Source: Micromonospora sp. WMMD812
GTDB taxonomy: Bacteria; Actinomycetota; Actinomycetes; Mycobacteriales; Micromonosporaceae
Length of the DNA stretch: 64,000 bases
Reading direction: 5' to 3'
Assembly: GCF_027497215.1 (NCBI RefSeq)
Contig: NZ_CP114904.1
Coordinates: forward strand, 6,168,501 to 6,232,500
Of this stretch, positions 31,071 to 39,532 are shown one piece after another. The notes under the pieces are model-generated. The model was not told the DNA's origin, made no database searches, and worked only from the letters and a program-made list of their open reading frames with translations. A program made the translations under genes and the position numbers. Every line of letters starts with the position of its first letter. Within the stretch, counting starts at the first letter, position 1.

Positions 31071-32015
31071 TCAGGGGCACCGGACGACCTGTCCGGCGTA
31101 GGTCAGGCCGCCGCCGAAGCCGAAGAGCAGCACCGGCGCCCCGGAGGGCACCTCCCGCCGCTCGACCAGCTTGGACAGGGCCAGCGGCACGCTCGCCGCG
31201 GAGGTGTTGCCGGACTCTACGATGTCCTTCGCGATGATCGCGTCGGGGATGTTGAGCCGCTTGGCGATGCCGTCGATGATCCGCGCGTTGGCCTGGTGCG
31301 GCACGAACGCCGCCAGCTCGGACGGGTCCACCCCGGCGCGCTCGCACGCCTGGAGGGCCAGCGGGGCCAGCTCGGTGGTGGCCCAGCGGAACACCGCCTG
31401 GCCCTCCTGCTGGATGTACGGGCGCCAGCCCTCGATCCGCACCGCCTCGCTCTTCTCCGGCACCGAGCCCCAGACCACCGGGCCGACCCCGGCCGGCTCG
31501 TCCTCGGCGGCGGCGGTGATCACCGCGGCCCCCGCCCCGTCGCCGAAGATGATGCACGTCGAGCGGTCGGTCCAGTCGGTGAAGTCGGAGAGCTTCTCGG
31601 CGCCGATCACGATCGCGTTGCGCGACGCGCCGGCGCGGATCGCGTGGTCGACGGTGCCCAGCGCGTATGCGAAGCCCGAGCAGGCCGTGTTGATGTCGTA
31701 CGCCCCGGGCGCGCTGATGCCGAGCTTGGCGGCGACCCGGCAGGCCACGTTGGGGCTGCGGTCGACCGAGGTGCAGGTGGCGACCACGACCAGGTCGATG
31801 TCGGCGGCGGTGAGGCCGGAGTTGGCCAGCGCCTTGCCGGCGGCGGCCGCGGCCATGTCGGCCACCGTCTCACCGTCGGCGATCCGCCGGGTGACGATGC
31901 CGACCCGGTCCCGGATCCACTCGTCGTTGGTGTCGACCATGCGGGCGAGGTCGTCGTTGGTGACCACCCGGGAGGGCTGGTAGTGCCCCAGGGCGACGAT
32001 CCGGCTTCCGGTCAT
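31071..32015 (-). CDS. fabH: 3-oxoacyl-ACP synthase III (KAS III)
   Basis: A 314-residue initiating ketosynthase: C112 (YDINTACSGFAYALG), H240 (FVPHQANARI) and N270 (VESGNTSAASVPLAL) form the Cys-His-Asn triad. It condenses acetyl- or branched acyl-CoA with malonyl-ACP, which sets chain branching. ATG 32015 overlaps the fabD stop (ATGA), coupling translation. Confidence 0.95.
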   Translation of the reverse strand: MTGSRIVALGHYQPSRVVTNDDLARMVDTNDEWIRDRVGIVTRRIADGETVADMAAAAAGKALANSGLTAADIDLVVVATCTSVDRSPNVACRVAAKLGISAPGAYDINTACSGFAYALGTVDHAIRAGASRNAIVIGAEKLSDFTDWTDRSTCIIFGDGAGAAVITAAAEDEPAGVGPVVWGSVPEKSEAVRIEGWRPYIQQEGQAVFRWATTELAPLALQACERAGVDPSELAAFVPHQANARIIDGIAKRLNIPDAIIAKDIVESGNTSAASVPLALSKLVERREVPSGAPVLLFGFGGGLTYAGQVVRCP

Positions 32016-33184
32016 GAGTTCTGTCCTCCGATGCGGGCGAGCGGTTGGCCCGGCGCGACCGGGTCGTCGTGGTGGGCGAGCCATTCCGTGAGCACGCCGC
32101 TGTCGTGCGCGGCCACGTCGACCGGACCCTGTCGGGTGGCGACGTGGCCGATCACCTGGCCGGCACGGACGGTCTCGCCCTCGGCCAGGCCCCCGGCCGG
32201 CGTGAAGGTGCCGGCGGACGGGGCGACGACGACCCGGAACTGGATGGCCGGCTCGTGGCTCGGCGCCGCGCCGTGCCGCGCGATGAGGTCGCGCGCGGCC
32301 GGCAGGTCGTCCGGGGTGTTCAGGGTGACGATCTCCGGGGCGTTGCCGCCCTTCAGTTCCCGCTTCACCAGGCCGGCCAGGGTGCCGGCCGGGGGAAGCT
32401 CGATCACGCCGGTGACGCCGAGGTCGGCCAGCGTGCGCATGCAGAGGTCCCAGCGGACCGGGGCGGTGACCTGGCGGACCAGCCGCTGCACCATGTCCCG
32501 CCCGTGGTTGACCGCGGAGCCGTCACGGTTGGACAGCAGGATCCGGGTCGGGTCGGCGGGGGTGATCCCGGCGGCCACCGCGGCCAGCGCGGCCTCCGCC
32601 GGCGCCATGTACGGCGTGTGGAACGCGCCGGCCACCTGGAGCCGGATGATCCGCGCCTTCGCCGGGGGCTCGGCGGCGAGCTTGTCGAGGCCGTCCAGCG
32701 ACCCGGCGGCGACGACCTGGCCGGCCCCGTTGCGGTTGGCCGGGTGCAGCCCGTGCGCCTCGATCGCGGCGAGCACCTCGGCCGGGTCCCCGCCCAGCAC
32801 GGCGGCCATCCCGGTCGGCTCCAGCGCGCAGGCGGCGGCCATCTCCCGACCGCGTACGCCGGCGAGGGTGACAGCGGCCTCGGCGGAGAGCACCCCGGCC
32901 AGCGCGGCGGCCCCCAGCTCGCCGACGCTGTGCCCGGCGGTGACCGCCACGTCGTGCATCGGCAGGTGCTCGGCCGCGAGCAGCGCGGCGGCGACCAGCA
33001 GCGGCTGGGTGCGGGCGGTGTCCTTGATCTCGTCGGCGTCCGCGGCGGTGCCGAGGTGCACGAGATCGACCCCGGCCAGGGCGGACCACCAGCGCAGTCG
33101 CGCCTCGGCGCCCTCGAGGTCGAGCCAGGGGGTCAGGAATCCGGGCTTCTGGGAACCCTGCCCGGGGGAAAGTACGGCCAGCAC
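32012..33184 (-). CDS. fabD: Malonyl-CoA:ACP transacylase with C-terminal lipoyl-like domain
   Basis: A 390-residue protein; typical FabD is about 310. Residues 1-308 are the transacylase: SPGQGSQKPG, nucleophile S86 in AGHSVGELGAAAL, H189 in VAGAFHTPYMAPAE. Residues 316-386 look like a biotinyl/lipoyl-carrier fold: VVVAPSAGTFTPAGGLAEG, ETVRAGQVIGHV, SGVLTEWLAHHDDPVAPGQP. Where a carrier has M-K-M, this domain reads DVAAHDSG, so no lysine is available for biotin or lipoate. The add-on may be a structural or docking module (inference). GTG 33184 follows GGGAGAG. First gene of the fab operon. Confidence 0.92.
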   Translation of the reverse strand: MLAVLSPGQGSQKPGFLTPWLDLEGAEARLRWWSALAGVDLVHLGTAADADEIKDTARTQPLLVAAALLAAEHLPMHDVAVTAGHSVGELGAAALAGVLSAEAAVTLAGVRGREMAAACALEPTGMAAVLGGDPAEVLAAIEAHGLHPANRNGAGQVVAAGSLDGLDKLAAEPPAKARIIRLQVAGAFHTPYMAPAEAALAAVAAGITPADPTRILLSNRDGSAVNHGRDMVQRLVRQVTAPVRWDLCMRTLADLGVTGVIELPPAGTLAGLVKRELKGGNAPEIVTLNTPDDLPAARDLIARHGAAPSHEPAIQFRVVVAPSAGTFTPAGGLAEGETVRAGQVIGHVATRQGPVDVAAHDSGVLTEWLAHHDDPVAPGQPLARIGGQNS

Positions 33185-33243
33185 GTCTATGACTCTCCCG
33201 GATACGCGTGGGTAGCGCTGTGCCGCCCTCGACCAAACCGCAC

Positions 33244-33270
33244 TAGGACCTTTGGAGGGATCCTACAAAG
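33244..33270. promoter_or_regulatory. Candidate FasR operator ahead of fabD
   Basis: Two interleaved inverted repeats lie between the regulator gene and fabD: TAGGA (33244-33248) with TCCTA (33261-33265), and CTTTG (33250-33254) with CAAAG (33266-33270). In Streptomyces the FasR regulator binds the fabD promoter region, so this is the natural place for its site. The match to any published FasR motif is not established. Confidence 0.35.
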
Positions 33271-34525
33271 ATCGGCGGTGATCATCACCTGTCTGTGACG
33301 ATTTACTCGCGGCTGGCCCCAATGTCTGGGTCGGGACCGCCGGGACCACTGGGTCCAGCCGCCCGACGGTGAGGGCCACCTGGAGCGCGAACGCGTCCCG
33401 CGGGGCGAGCGGCGAGAAGCCGGTCATCTCGGCGATCCGGCGCAGCCGGTAGCGGACGGTGTTCGGATGCACGAACAACGCCCGCGCGGCGCTCTCCAGC
33501 GTGCCGCTGGCGGCGAAGAAGGCGTCCAGCGTCTCCAGCAGCTCACCACCCGCGCGGACCAGCACGGCGTACACGTCGTGCCGCAGCCGCCGACGCGCCT
33601 CCGCGTCGCCGGCCAGAGCCCGCTCGGGCAGCAGGTCGGCGGCGGGCACCGGGCGGGGCGCGGTCGGCCAGGCCGGCGCCGCGCGGAACCCGGCCAGCGC
33701 GGCTCGGGCGGACTCGGTCGCCTCGTCCAGACTCGGCACCGCCGGCCCGACCACCACCGGGCCGTCGCCGAACGCGGACAGCAGCTTTCCGGTGGCGGCC
33801 ACCGGGTCCGCGGCACCGCCGAGCACGACGACCAGACGGTCGCCGTGCACGCCACCGATCACGTCGGCCCCGATCCGGCGGGCCTGCCGGTAGACGGTGT
33901 GCAGCACGGCCGACACCTCCCCGCCGGGGGAGCGGCCCACCGCCACCGCCACGGGCGGCGCGTCCGCCCAGCCCAGCGCCGCCGCGCGGCTCGCCAGCAC
34001 GTCCGGTGAGTCCCCGCGCAGCAGCGCGTCGACCAGCAGCGCCTGCAGCCGGGCGTCCCAGGCGCCCCGGGACTCGGCGGCGCGGGCGTACACGCGGGCG
34101 GCGGCGAACGCGATCTCGCGCGAGAAGCGCAGCACCGCGTCGCGCAGCTGCTGCTCCTCGCCCTCGGCGGCCACGTGGGGGACCTGCTCCTCCACCACGT
34201 CGATGGTGACCTTGATCAGTGCCACCGTCTGCTGGAGGGTGATCGAGCGGGCCAGCGCCTGTGGGGCCGTGGCGAAGACCTCGTCGGAGACCTCCTGGGT
34301 GCTGTCGGTGGTGCCGCCCCCCGAGCGCAGCCACTGCACCAGCGACCGGACGCCGGCCTGGGCCACCAGCATGACCCAGGAGCGCTGATCGGCCGGGAGG
34401 GCCCGGAACCAGGGCAGCGTCTCGTCCATCCGCGCCACGCTGGCAGTCGCCAACGCCCCCGCTGCCCGTTCGATACGGCGCAGCGTGGCGCTCAGCTCCG
34501 CGTCGGCCGGCTCGTTCCCCACCAC
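33263..34525 (-). CDS. fasR: PucR/CdaR-like regulator of fatty acid synthesis (FasR-type)
   Basis: A 420-residue regulator whose C-terminus has the PucR/CdaR HTH: LETLDAFFAASGTLESAARA, then LFVHPNTVRYRLRRIAEMTG. The N-terminal 260 residues form a helical and GGDEF-like sensing region (ITLQQTVALIKVTIDVVEE). It lies immediately upstream of fabD on the same strand, as fasR does in Streptomyces, where the product activates the fab operon; the assignment rests on this synteny plus the HTH family. The GTG at 34525 is one of two adjacent GTGs; the frame extends upstream into sequence that looks non-coding. Confidence 0.85.
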   Translation of the reverse strand: MVGNEPADAELSATLRRIERAAGALATASVARMDETLPWFRALPADQRSWVMLVAQAGVRSLVQWLRSGGGTTDSTQEVSDEVFATAPQALARSITLQQTVALIKVTIDVVEEQVPHVAAEGEEQQLRDAVLRFSREIAFAAARVYARAAESRGAWDARLQALLVDALLRGDSPDVLASRAAALGWADAPPVAVAVGRSPGGEVSAVLHTVYRQARRIGADVIGGVHGDRLVVVLGGAADPVAATGKLLSAFGDGPVVVGPAVPSLDEATESARAALAGFRAAPAWPTAPRPVPAADLLPERALAGDAEARRRLRHDVYAVLVRAGGELLETLDAFFAASGTLESAARALFVHPNTVRYRLRRIAEMTGFSPLAPRDAFALQVALTVGRLDPVVPAVPTQTLGPAASKSSQTGDDHRRSL

Positions 34526-35220
34526 TCCAGCCTGACATGCCCTGAGCTGCGTCTCCACGCCGGGCACCCGGCCTGACGGCCGACTGCCCGGTCCGGCCCC
34601 GCGTGGGGCCGTCGGGCCGCCTCCGCCGTCGCCGGTCCGCGCCACGCGGTCGGTCCGGGTGATGGGCGTCCCGGTCGGGCCCTGCGCGGCCCGTCCGACC
34701 CGGCCAGTACGGTGACAGGGCACGTCGGCGCTGCCGGCCGGCGGGCGAGGGCGAGCGTGAGGAGACCGGGATGGCGCAGGGGGAGGCCGAGCACGGCTGC
34801 GCCCAGGGGGAGCCCTGCCGACCGGGCCACCACGAGCAGCCGGTCGCCAAGCACCGCCAGCTGGCCGGCGGGTTACCGTCGCTCCCGGCGGATCCGGTCG
34901 CCGGCTGGCCGGGCGAAGCGGTCGGCGGCTGGTCGGCCGAAGCGGTCGGCGGCTGGCCGGCCGAACGGGCCGACGAGGACGCCCCGGTGCCCCGTCAGCG
35001 GGCCGGAGAGCCGACCCCACCGGTCGAGCCCGAGCCCGTTCCGGTGACCTGGGGCTGCCGCAGCGACCTGCCCGGCTGGGCCGGCGCCCACCGGCACGGG
35101 CCGGTCCGCCCCCGCCAGCGGGGCGGTCGGCGGGAGCGCCCACCGCGCCGTTGGTGCTGATCGACGTCCGGGTCGACGGTCACCTCGGCCCGGCCGGGCA
35201 GCGCGAAGCCGCGCGCGGGG
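34526..35220. other. Long region with one doubtful gene, between fasR and a membrane protein
   Basis: About 695 bases. The plus strand carries the hypothetical gene at 34771-35160. The rest (34526-34770, 35161-35220) shows no supported gene; the fasR promoter is expected near 34540-34620. The reverse strand of the repeat segment also reads as a repetitive frame (ADRFGRPA units), which is the shadow of the plus-strand repeats. Confidence 0.4.
34771..35160 (+). CDS. Hypothetical 129-residue cysteine-containing protein with AVGGW repeats
   Basis: Third positions are strongly GC biased and GAGGAG lies 6 bases ahead of the ATG, so it is probably translated. The N-terminus EHGCAQGEPCRPGHHEQ holds Cys-His pairs that could bind zinc. 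Residues 44-65 are three near-repeats (GWPGEAVGGWSAEAVGGWPA). The C-terminus is Trp/Cys/Arg-rich (TWGCRSDLPGWAGAHRHG, then Arg-rich to a final Cys). I do not recognise it. Confidence 0.5.
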   Translation: MAQGEAEHGCAQGEPCRPGHHEQPVAKHRQLAGGLPSLPADPVAGWPGEAVGGWSAEAVGGWPAERADEDAPVPRQRAGEPTPPVEPEPVPVTWGCRSDLPGWAGAHRHGPVRPRQRGGRRERPPRRWC

Positions 35221-35862
35221 TCAGCGGGTGCGACGGCGGATGAGCAGCGCGATCCCGGCGAGCCCCGTGGTGATGACCAGCATGACCGCGACGTTGAGCA
35301 GCAGCAGGCGCTGAAGCTCGCCGAGCGCCTGGTCGATGTCCCGGCCCGGGTTGAGCGAGTCCTCCGGGATCACCCGCTCGCCGCCGCCGACGCCGCCGCT
35401 GACCGTGTCGTACTGCCGCTCGAGCGGCACCCCCGCGGTGCGCAGGGTCTCGGACATGGAGAGCCGGCCGAGGAACCAGCCGGCGCTGGTCTTCCGCGAG
35501 TCCGGCTGTTTGGCCGGCCGGTAGACCCGCGGGCCACCGGCAGCCTTCGGGTAGAGGTCGTACGTCTGCTTCGGCGTGTCTCCGGCCAGCACCACGATCG
35601 TGTACTTCGGACCGAGGTCGGCGGCCTTCGGCCCGCTGGGCGAGCCGGTGCGGCCGAGGAAGCTGACCTGGTCGATCAGGGCGTTCACGTGCGCGGGCTG
35701 CGCGTCCGAGCGCAGCCGCAGCGGCTCGGCCAGCCCCGCACCGGTGATGTCCACGCCGGGTGGCGGCTTCGGTGCGGCCTGCGCCGGGCCGGCGAGGCCG
35801 ACCAGAGCCGCCGTGAGCACGCCGGCCAGCACGGCGGCCAGCCGCCCCACCTGTCGGACCAT
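35221..35862 (-). CDS. Secreted membrane-anchored protein of unknown function
   Basis: A 213-residue protein: signal peptide (RLAAVLAGVLTAALVGLAGPAQAA), an extracytoplasmic domain (residues 30-180) with YTIVVLAGDTPKQTYDLYP and a region resembling a sortase-free surface domain, and one C-terminal helix (LLLLNVAVMLVITTGLAGIALL) ended by RRRTR. The topology is typical of type I anchored surface proteins. ATG 35862 follows GAGGAGG. It diverges from copC, so the two may share a regulatory region. Confidence 0.72.
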   Translation of the reverse strand: MVRQVGRLAAVLAGVLTAALVGLAGPAQAAPKPPPGVDITGAGLAEPLRLRSDAQPAHVNALIDQVSFLGRTGSPSGPKAADLGPKYTIVVLAGDTPKQTYDLYPKAAGGPRVYRPAKQPDSRKTSAGWFLGRLSMSETLRTAGVPLERQYDTVSGGVGGGERVIPEDSLNPGRDIDQALGELQRLLLLNVAVMLVITTGLAGIALLIRRRTR

Positions 35863-36086
35863 AGCCGCCTCCTCGCCCCGTTCGATGGGTGGCTTCACTG
35901 CGCCTGACGTCCCGGTCCTGCCGCGGACGACCGGCCCGCCGGCCGGACGTCTGCCCACCTTCAAGACTCCGCAGAATGTCGATAGGTTGCAGCACGTGGA
36001 ACAGTAATTGGAACTATGTGCGATCTCGGCTCGACTAATGAGCAGCCGTTGATCAGCGGGCGGATCGTACCTTTCAGGAGGGGGCT

Positions 36087-36734
36087 ATGGGGGGCAGGGT
36101 CGCACGTGTGGCGCGCCTCGTGCCAGGGGTGTTCGGCGTGGCGCTCGGTGTGTCGTTGTTGCTGCCGCCGACGCCGGCCTTGGCGCACAACTCGCTGACC
36201 GGCAGTGACCCGCGCGACGGCGCTCGGGTGGCGACCGCGCCGGCCCGGATCGAGCTGCGGTTCCTGTCCCGACTGGACCCGCGTACGACGAAGATCACAG
36301 TGACCGGACCGGACAATGTGGCCGCCGCGGGCGGGGCGCCGACCTTCTCCGGCAGCCGGGTGCGCGTGCCGTTCAAGCCGGGCCGGGCGGGACTCTACAT
36401 CGTGGGCTACCAGGTGGCGTCCGGCGACGGGCATCCGGTCACCGGGGAGGTGCGGTTCACCCTCACCACCGGCACCGCGGCCGACCCCTCCGCCTCCCCG
36501 TCGCCCACCGGCGCCGCCTCGCTCACGGCGTCGGCCGCGAGCCCGCCGGTCACCCCCACGGCGGCGACGACCGGGCCGGACGGCGCCAGCCCGACAGCGG
36601 CGGTCGTGCCCGCGGCGGACGAGCGGGACGACCGCACCGGCTGGCTCTGGGCGCTCGCCGGCCTGGTGCTGCTCGCCGCCCTGGTGACCGGCCTTCTGCT
36701 CCGCCGCCGAGCGGGCCGGAATCACGGTGGGTGA
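36087..36734 (+). CDS. CopC-domain copper-binding protein with C-terminal helix
   Basis: A 215-residue exported protein. The signal peptide ends at ALA, so the mature protein starts with His (HNSLTGSDPRDGA), the Cu(II) ligand of CopC. The second ligand region DGHPVTGEVRFTL is present. A Ser/Thr/Ala/Pro linker (residues 130-180) leads to a transmembrane helix (WALAGLVLLAALVTGLLL) and RRR stop-transfer. CopC normally hands copper to CopD; no copD follows here. ATG 36087 follows AGGAGG. It converges on gltX through a bidirectional terminator. Confidence 0.88.
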   Translation: MGGRVARVARLVPGVFGVALGVSLLLPPTPALAHNSLTGSDPRDGARVATAPARIELRFLSRLDPRTTKITVTGPDNVAAAGGAPTFSGSRVRVPFKPGRAGLYIVGYQVASGDGHPVTGEVRFTLTTGTAADPSASPSPTGAASLTASAASPPVTPTAATTGPDGASPTAAVVPAADERDDRTGWLWALAGLVLLAALVTGLLLRRRAGRNHGG

Positions 36735-36748
36735 GGGGCGGAGCGGAG

Positions 36749-36782
36749 CGGTCGGCGCCGGTCCGGAAACCGGCGCCGACCG
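36749..36782. terminator. Bidirectional terminator between copC and gltX
   Basis: Fourteen-base arms (CGGTCGGCGCCGGT, 36749-36762, and complement 36769-36782) with a 6-base loop, 14 bases after the copC stop and 15 bases before the gltX stop on the other strand. Confidence 0.85.
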
Positions 36783-36796
36783 TGTGAGTCCTGCCG

Positions 36797-38206
36797 TCAG
36801 ACCAGGCGGACCCGGGCGGCGCGCAACCGCGTGAGGGTGCGCTCCCGGCCCAGCACCTCCAGCGACTCGAACAGCGGAAGCCCCACGGTCCGGCCGGTGA
36901 CCGCCACCCGGACCGGGGCCTGCGCCTTGCCCAGCTTGAGGCCCCGCTCGGCGCCGACCGCCTCCAGCGCGGCCTTGGTGGACTCCGCGTCCCAGGACTC
37001 CAGCGCCTCGAAGGCCGCCGTCGCGGCGTCCAGCAGCTCCGCCGAGCCCTCCTTCATCGCCTTCGCCCAGGCCGCCTCCTCGATCAGCGGCGTGGCCAGG
37101 AAGAGGAAGTCGACGTTCGGCACGATCTCGCTGAGCACCGCGATCCGGGTCTGGGCCAGCGGCGCGACGGCCGCGAACGCCGCCGCGTCGAACTCCTCCG
37201 GCCGCCACGGCGGCGGCGCGATGGTGTCGGTCCCGGTCAGCCACGGCTGACAGGCGGCGACGAACTCGTCCACCGACAGCGCCCGGATGTACTCCCCGTT
37301 GAACGCGCGCAGCTTCTTCTCGTCGAAGAACGCCGGCGAGGGGTTGACCTCCTCCAGCCGGAACTCCTCCTCGATCACCGACCAGGGGACGATCTCCCGG
37401 TCGCCGGAGGGCGCCCAGCCGAGCAGCATCAGGTAGTTGCGCATCGCGTCGGCCAGGTAGCCCTCGTCCCGGTACGCCTCGAGGGCGACCTTGTCGCGAC
37501 GCTTGGAGAGCTTCTGCCGCTTCTCGTTGACCACCACCGGCACGTGCGCCCAGATCGGCGGCTTGACCCCGAGGGCGTCCCAGAGGAGCTGCTGCTTCGG
37601 GGTGTTCGGCAGGTGCTCCTCGGCCCGGATCACGTGGGTGATCCCCATGATCATGTCGTCCACGACGTTGGCCAGCAGGAAGACCGGCGAGCCGTCGCCG
37701 CGCGCGATCACGAAGTCCTCGATCAGCTTGTTCTCGAAGGTCGGCTCGCCGCGGATCAGGTCGACCACGACGGTCTCGCCCTCGTCCGGCGTACGGAATC
37801 GCAGCGCGCGCCCCTCGCCCGGGCCGAGCCCACGGTCCCGGTGGTAGCCGTCGTACCCGGAGTACTGCGAGCCGGTGCGGGCCTGGACGTCCTCCCGCGT
37901 GCAGTCGCAGTAGTACGCCCGACCCGACTCGTAGAGCCGCTGCGCGGCGGCCCGGTGCTCGTGGGCGTTCTCCGACTGGAAGTGCGGACCCTCGTAGCTG
38001 GTGCGCTCGATGCCGATCCAGTCCAGCGCGGAGAGGATGCCCTCGGTCCACTCGGGCTTGTTGCGGGCCGCGTCGGTGTCCTCGATGCGGAGCACGAACA
38101 CCCCGCCCTGCTGCTTGGCGTAGATCCAGTTCTGCAGGGCCGAGCGGGCGCCGCCGACGTGGAACATTCCGGTCGGGGAGGGGGCGAAGCGTACACGTAC
38201 CGTCAC
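36797..38206 (-). CDS. gltX: Glutamyl-tRNA synthetase
   Basis: A 469-residue class I synthetase. The HIGH-like site is [19 protein letters not shown] (residues 5-23), zinc-region cysteines occur in [11 protein letters not shown], and the KMSKS-like loop is [15 protein letters not shown]. As in most bacteria without GlnRS it is likely to charge both tRNA-Glu and tRNA-Gln, the latter then corrected by GatCAB. It starts at ATG 38206, 48 bases downstream of the MFS gene. Confidence 0.96.
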   Translation of the reverse strand: MTVRVRFAPSPTGMFHVGGARSALQNWIYAKQQGGVFVLRIEDTDAARNKPEWTEGILSALDWIGIERTSYEGPHFQSENAHEHRAAAQRLYESGRAYYCDCTREDVQARTGSQYSGYDGYHRDRGLGPGEGRALRFRTPDEGETVVVDLIRGEPTFENKLIEDFVIARGDGSPVFLLANVVDDMIMGITHVIRAEEHLPNTPKQQLLWDALGVKPPIWAHVPVVVNEKRQKLSKRRDKVALEAYRDEGYLADAMRNYLMLLGWAPSGDREIVPWSVIEEEFRLEEVNPSPAFFDEKKLRAFNGEYIRALSVDEFVAACQPWLTGTDTIAPPPWRPEEFDAAAFAAVAPLAQTRIAVLSEIVPNVDFLFLATPLIEEAAWAKAMKEGSAELLDAATAAFEALESWDAESTKAALEAVGAERGLKLGKAQAPVRVAVTGRTVGLPLFESLEVLGRERTLTRLRAARVRLV

Positions 38207-38254
38207 GCCACCAGCCTACGGCGCTGCGCGACCGTATTCGGCCAGGGGTGCCGC

Positions 38255-39532
38255 TCAGGGCACCGAGCGGATCCTCACCACGAGGGCGCTGCCGAGCAGG
38301 GTCACCGCGGCCGTCACCGCGTAGAGCGTCGGGTATCCGCCCAGATGCACCACGATCGGCGCGGAGAGCGCCGGCCCGAGCACCTGCGGCGCCGAGTTCG
38401 CGATGTTGATCACGCCGAGGTCCTTGGCCCGGTCGGTGGCCCGGGGCAGCACCTGGGTGATCAACGCCGCGTCCACCGAGAGGTAGACCCCGTAGCCGGC
38501 GCCGAGCAGCAACGCGGCGACCACCGCCATCGGCCAGACCGGGGCGACCGCGAGCAGCACCGCCGCCACCGCCATGATCAGACCCGAGGTGATCACGAAG
38601 ATCTTGCGCCGTCCGGAGCGGTCGGAGAGCCGCCCGGAGACCACGGCGGTGAGCATCATGCCCAGCGTGTAGAGCAGGATCAGCACCAGCAGGGCGCCCT
38701 CCGGGTCGGGCACCCGCACCCCGTCGGTGAGGAAGTACAGCAGGTAGAGGGTGCCCAGCGCGTTGCCGGTCTGGACCAGGAACCGGGTGAACCAGGCCCA
38801 GGCGAAGTCGGGGTGCCGGCGTGGGCTGACCCACATGGAGGCGAGCAGGGCGCGCAGCCGCAGCACCGGCCGGTGCGCCCGGGGCAGCGGGTCGTCCGAG
38901 GTGAGCAGCGCGAACGGCAGCGCCAGCACCAGCACGGCGAGCGCGATCGCGTAATAACCCGCGGCGTTGCCGGTGACCACGGCCGTGACCAGCACCGCGC
39001 CCACCACCAGCCCGAGCGCCTGCGGGATGCCCACCCAGCCGGAGACGCCGCCCCGCTGGGCGACCGGCACCCGGTCCGGGATGGCCGCGGTGAGGCTGGC
39101 CAACATCGCGTTGAAGCAGACCTGGGCGGCGACCCAGGCCAGCGTCACCCCGAGCACGGTCCGCTGCTGCGCGAGCAGCGCCAGGGCCAGCGCCCCGATC
39201 AGCGCGCCGCCGGCGGTCCAGGCGTGCCGGCGGCCGAACTCCCGCCCGGCCACCCGCAGGCAGGTCCGGTCGGACAGCGCGCCCGCGAGCGGGTTGGCGA
39301 TCACCGCGGCGAGCGCCCCCAGCCCGGTGACCACCGCCAGCATCGCCTCCTTGTCACCCTGGGCGATCCGCTCGATCTGCTGCGGCAGCAGCACCTGGAT
39401 CGGGGTGAAGAAGGCCATCCACACCCCGAGGTTGGCCGCGAAGACCAGCGCGATCCAACTCCGCCGGACCGGCGCGGTCGGCTCGGCCAGCGCCGCCGGC
39501 AGCGACGTGGGCGTCGGGTCGACCGTGGTCAC
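38255..39532 (-). CDS. MFS transporter (GPH/sugar-like)
   Basis: A 425-residue polytopic protein with 12 hydrophobic helices. Loop 2-3 reads NPLAGALSDRTCLRVAGREFGRR and loop 8-9 reads VSGRLSDRSGRRKIF, the two half-repeat motifs of MFS proteins; the family resembles glycoside/cation symporters and the SLC45-like sugar carriers. The GTG start overlaps the stop of the GH1 gene by four bases, so it should import the glucoside or the sugar released by that enzyme. Confidence 0.85.
   Translation of the reverse strand: MTTVDPTPTSLPAALAEPTAPVRRSWIALVFAANLGVWMAFFTPIQVLLPQQIERIAQGDKEAMLAVVTGLGALAAVIANPLAGALSDRTCLRVAGREFGRRHAWTAGGALIGALALALLAQQRTVLGVTLAWVAAQVCFNAMLASLTAAIPDRVPVAQRGGVSGWVGIPQALGLVVGAVLVTAVVTGNAAGYYAIALAVLVLALPFALLTSDDPLPRAHRPVLRLRALLASMWVSPRRHPDFAWAWFTRFLVQTGNALGTLYLLYFLTDGVRVPDPEGALLVLILLYTLGMMLTAVVSGRLSDRSGRRKIFVITSGLIMAVAAVLLAVAPVWPMAVVAALLLGAGYGVYLSVDAALITQVLPRATDRAKDLGVINIANSAPQVLGPALSAPIVVHLGGYPTLYAVTAAVTLLGSALVVRIRSVP

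Noticed and set aside
34526..35143. N-terminal extension of the FasR frame up to 35143
   Set aside because: The extension is composition-driven (Arg/Pro/Gly-rich), overlaps the plus-strand gene at 34771-35160 and has no PucR similarity; GTG 34525 starts the conserved part.
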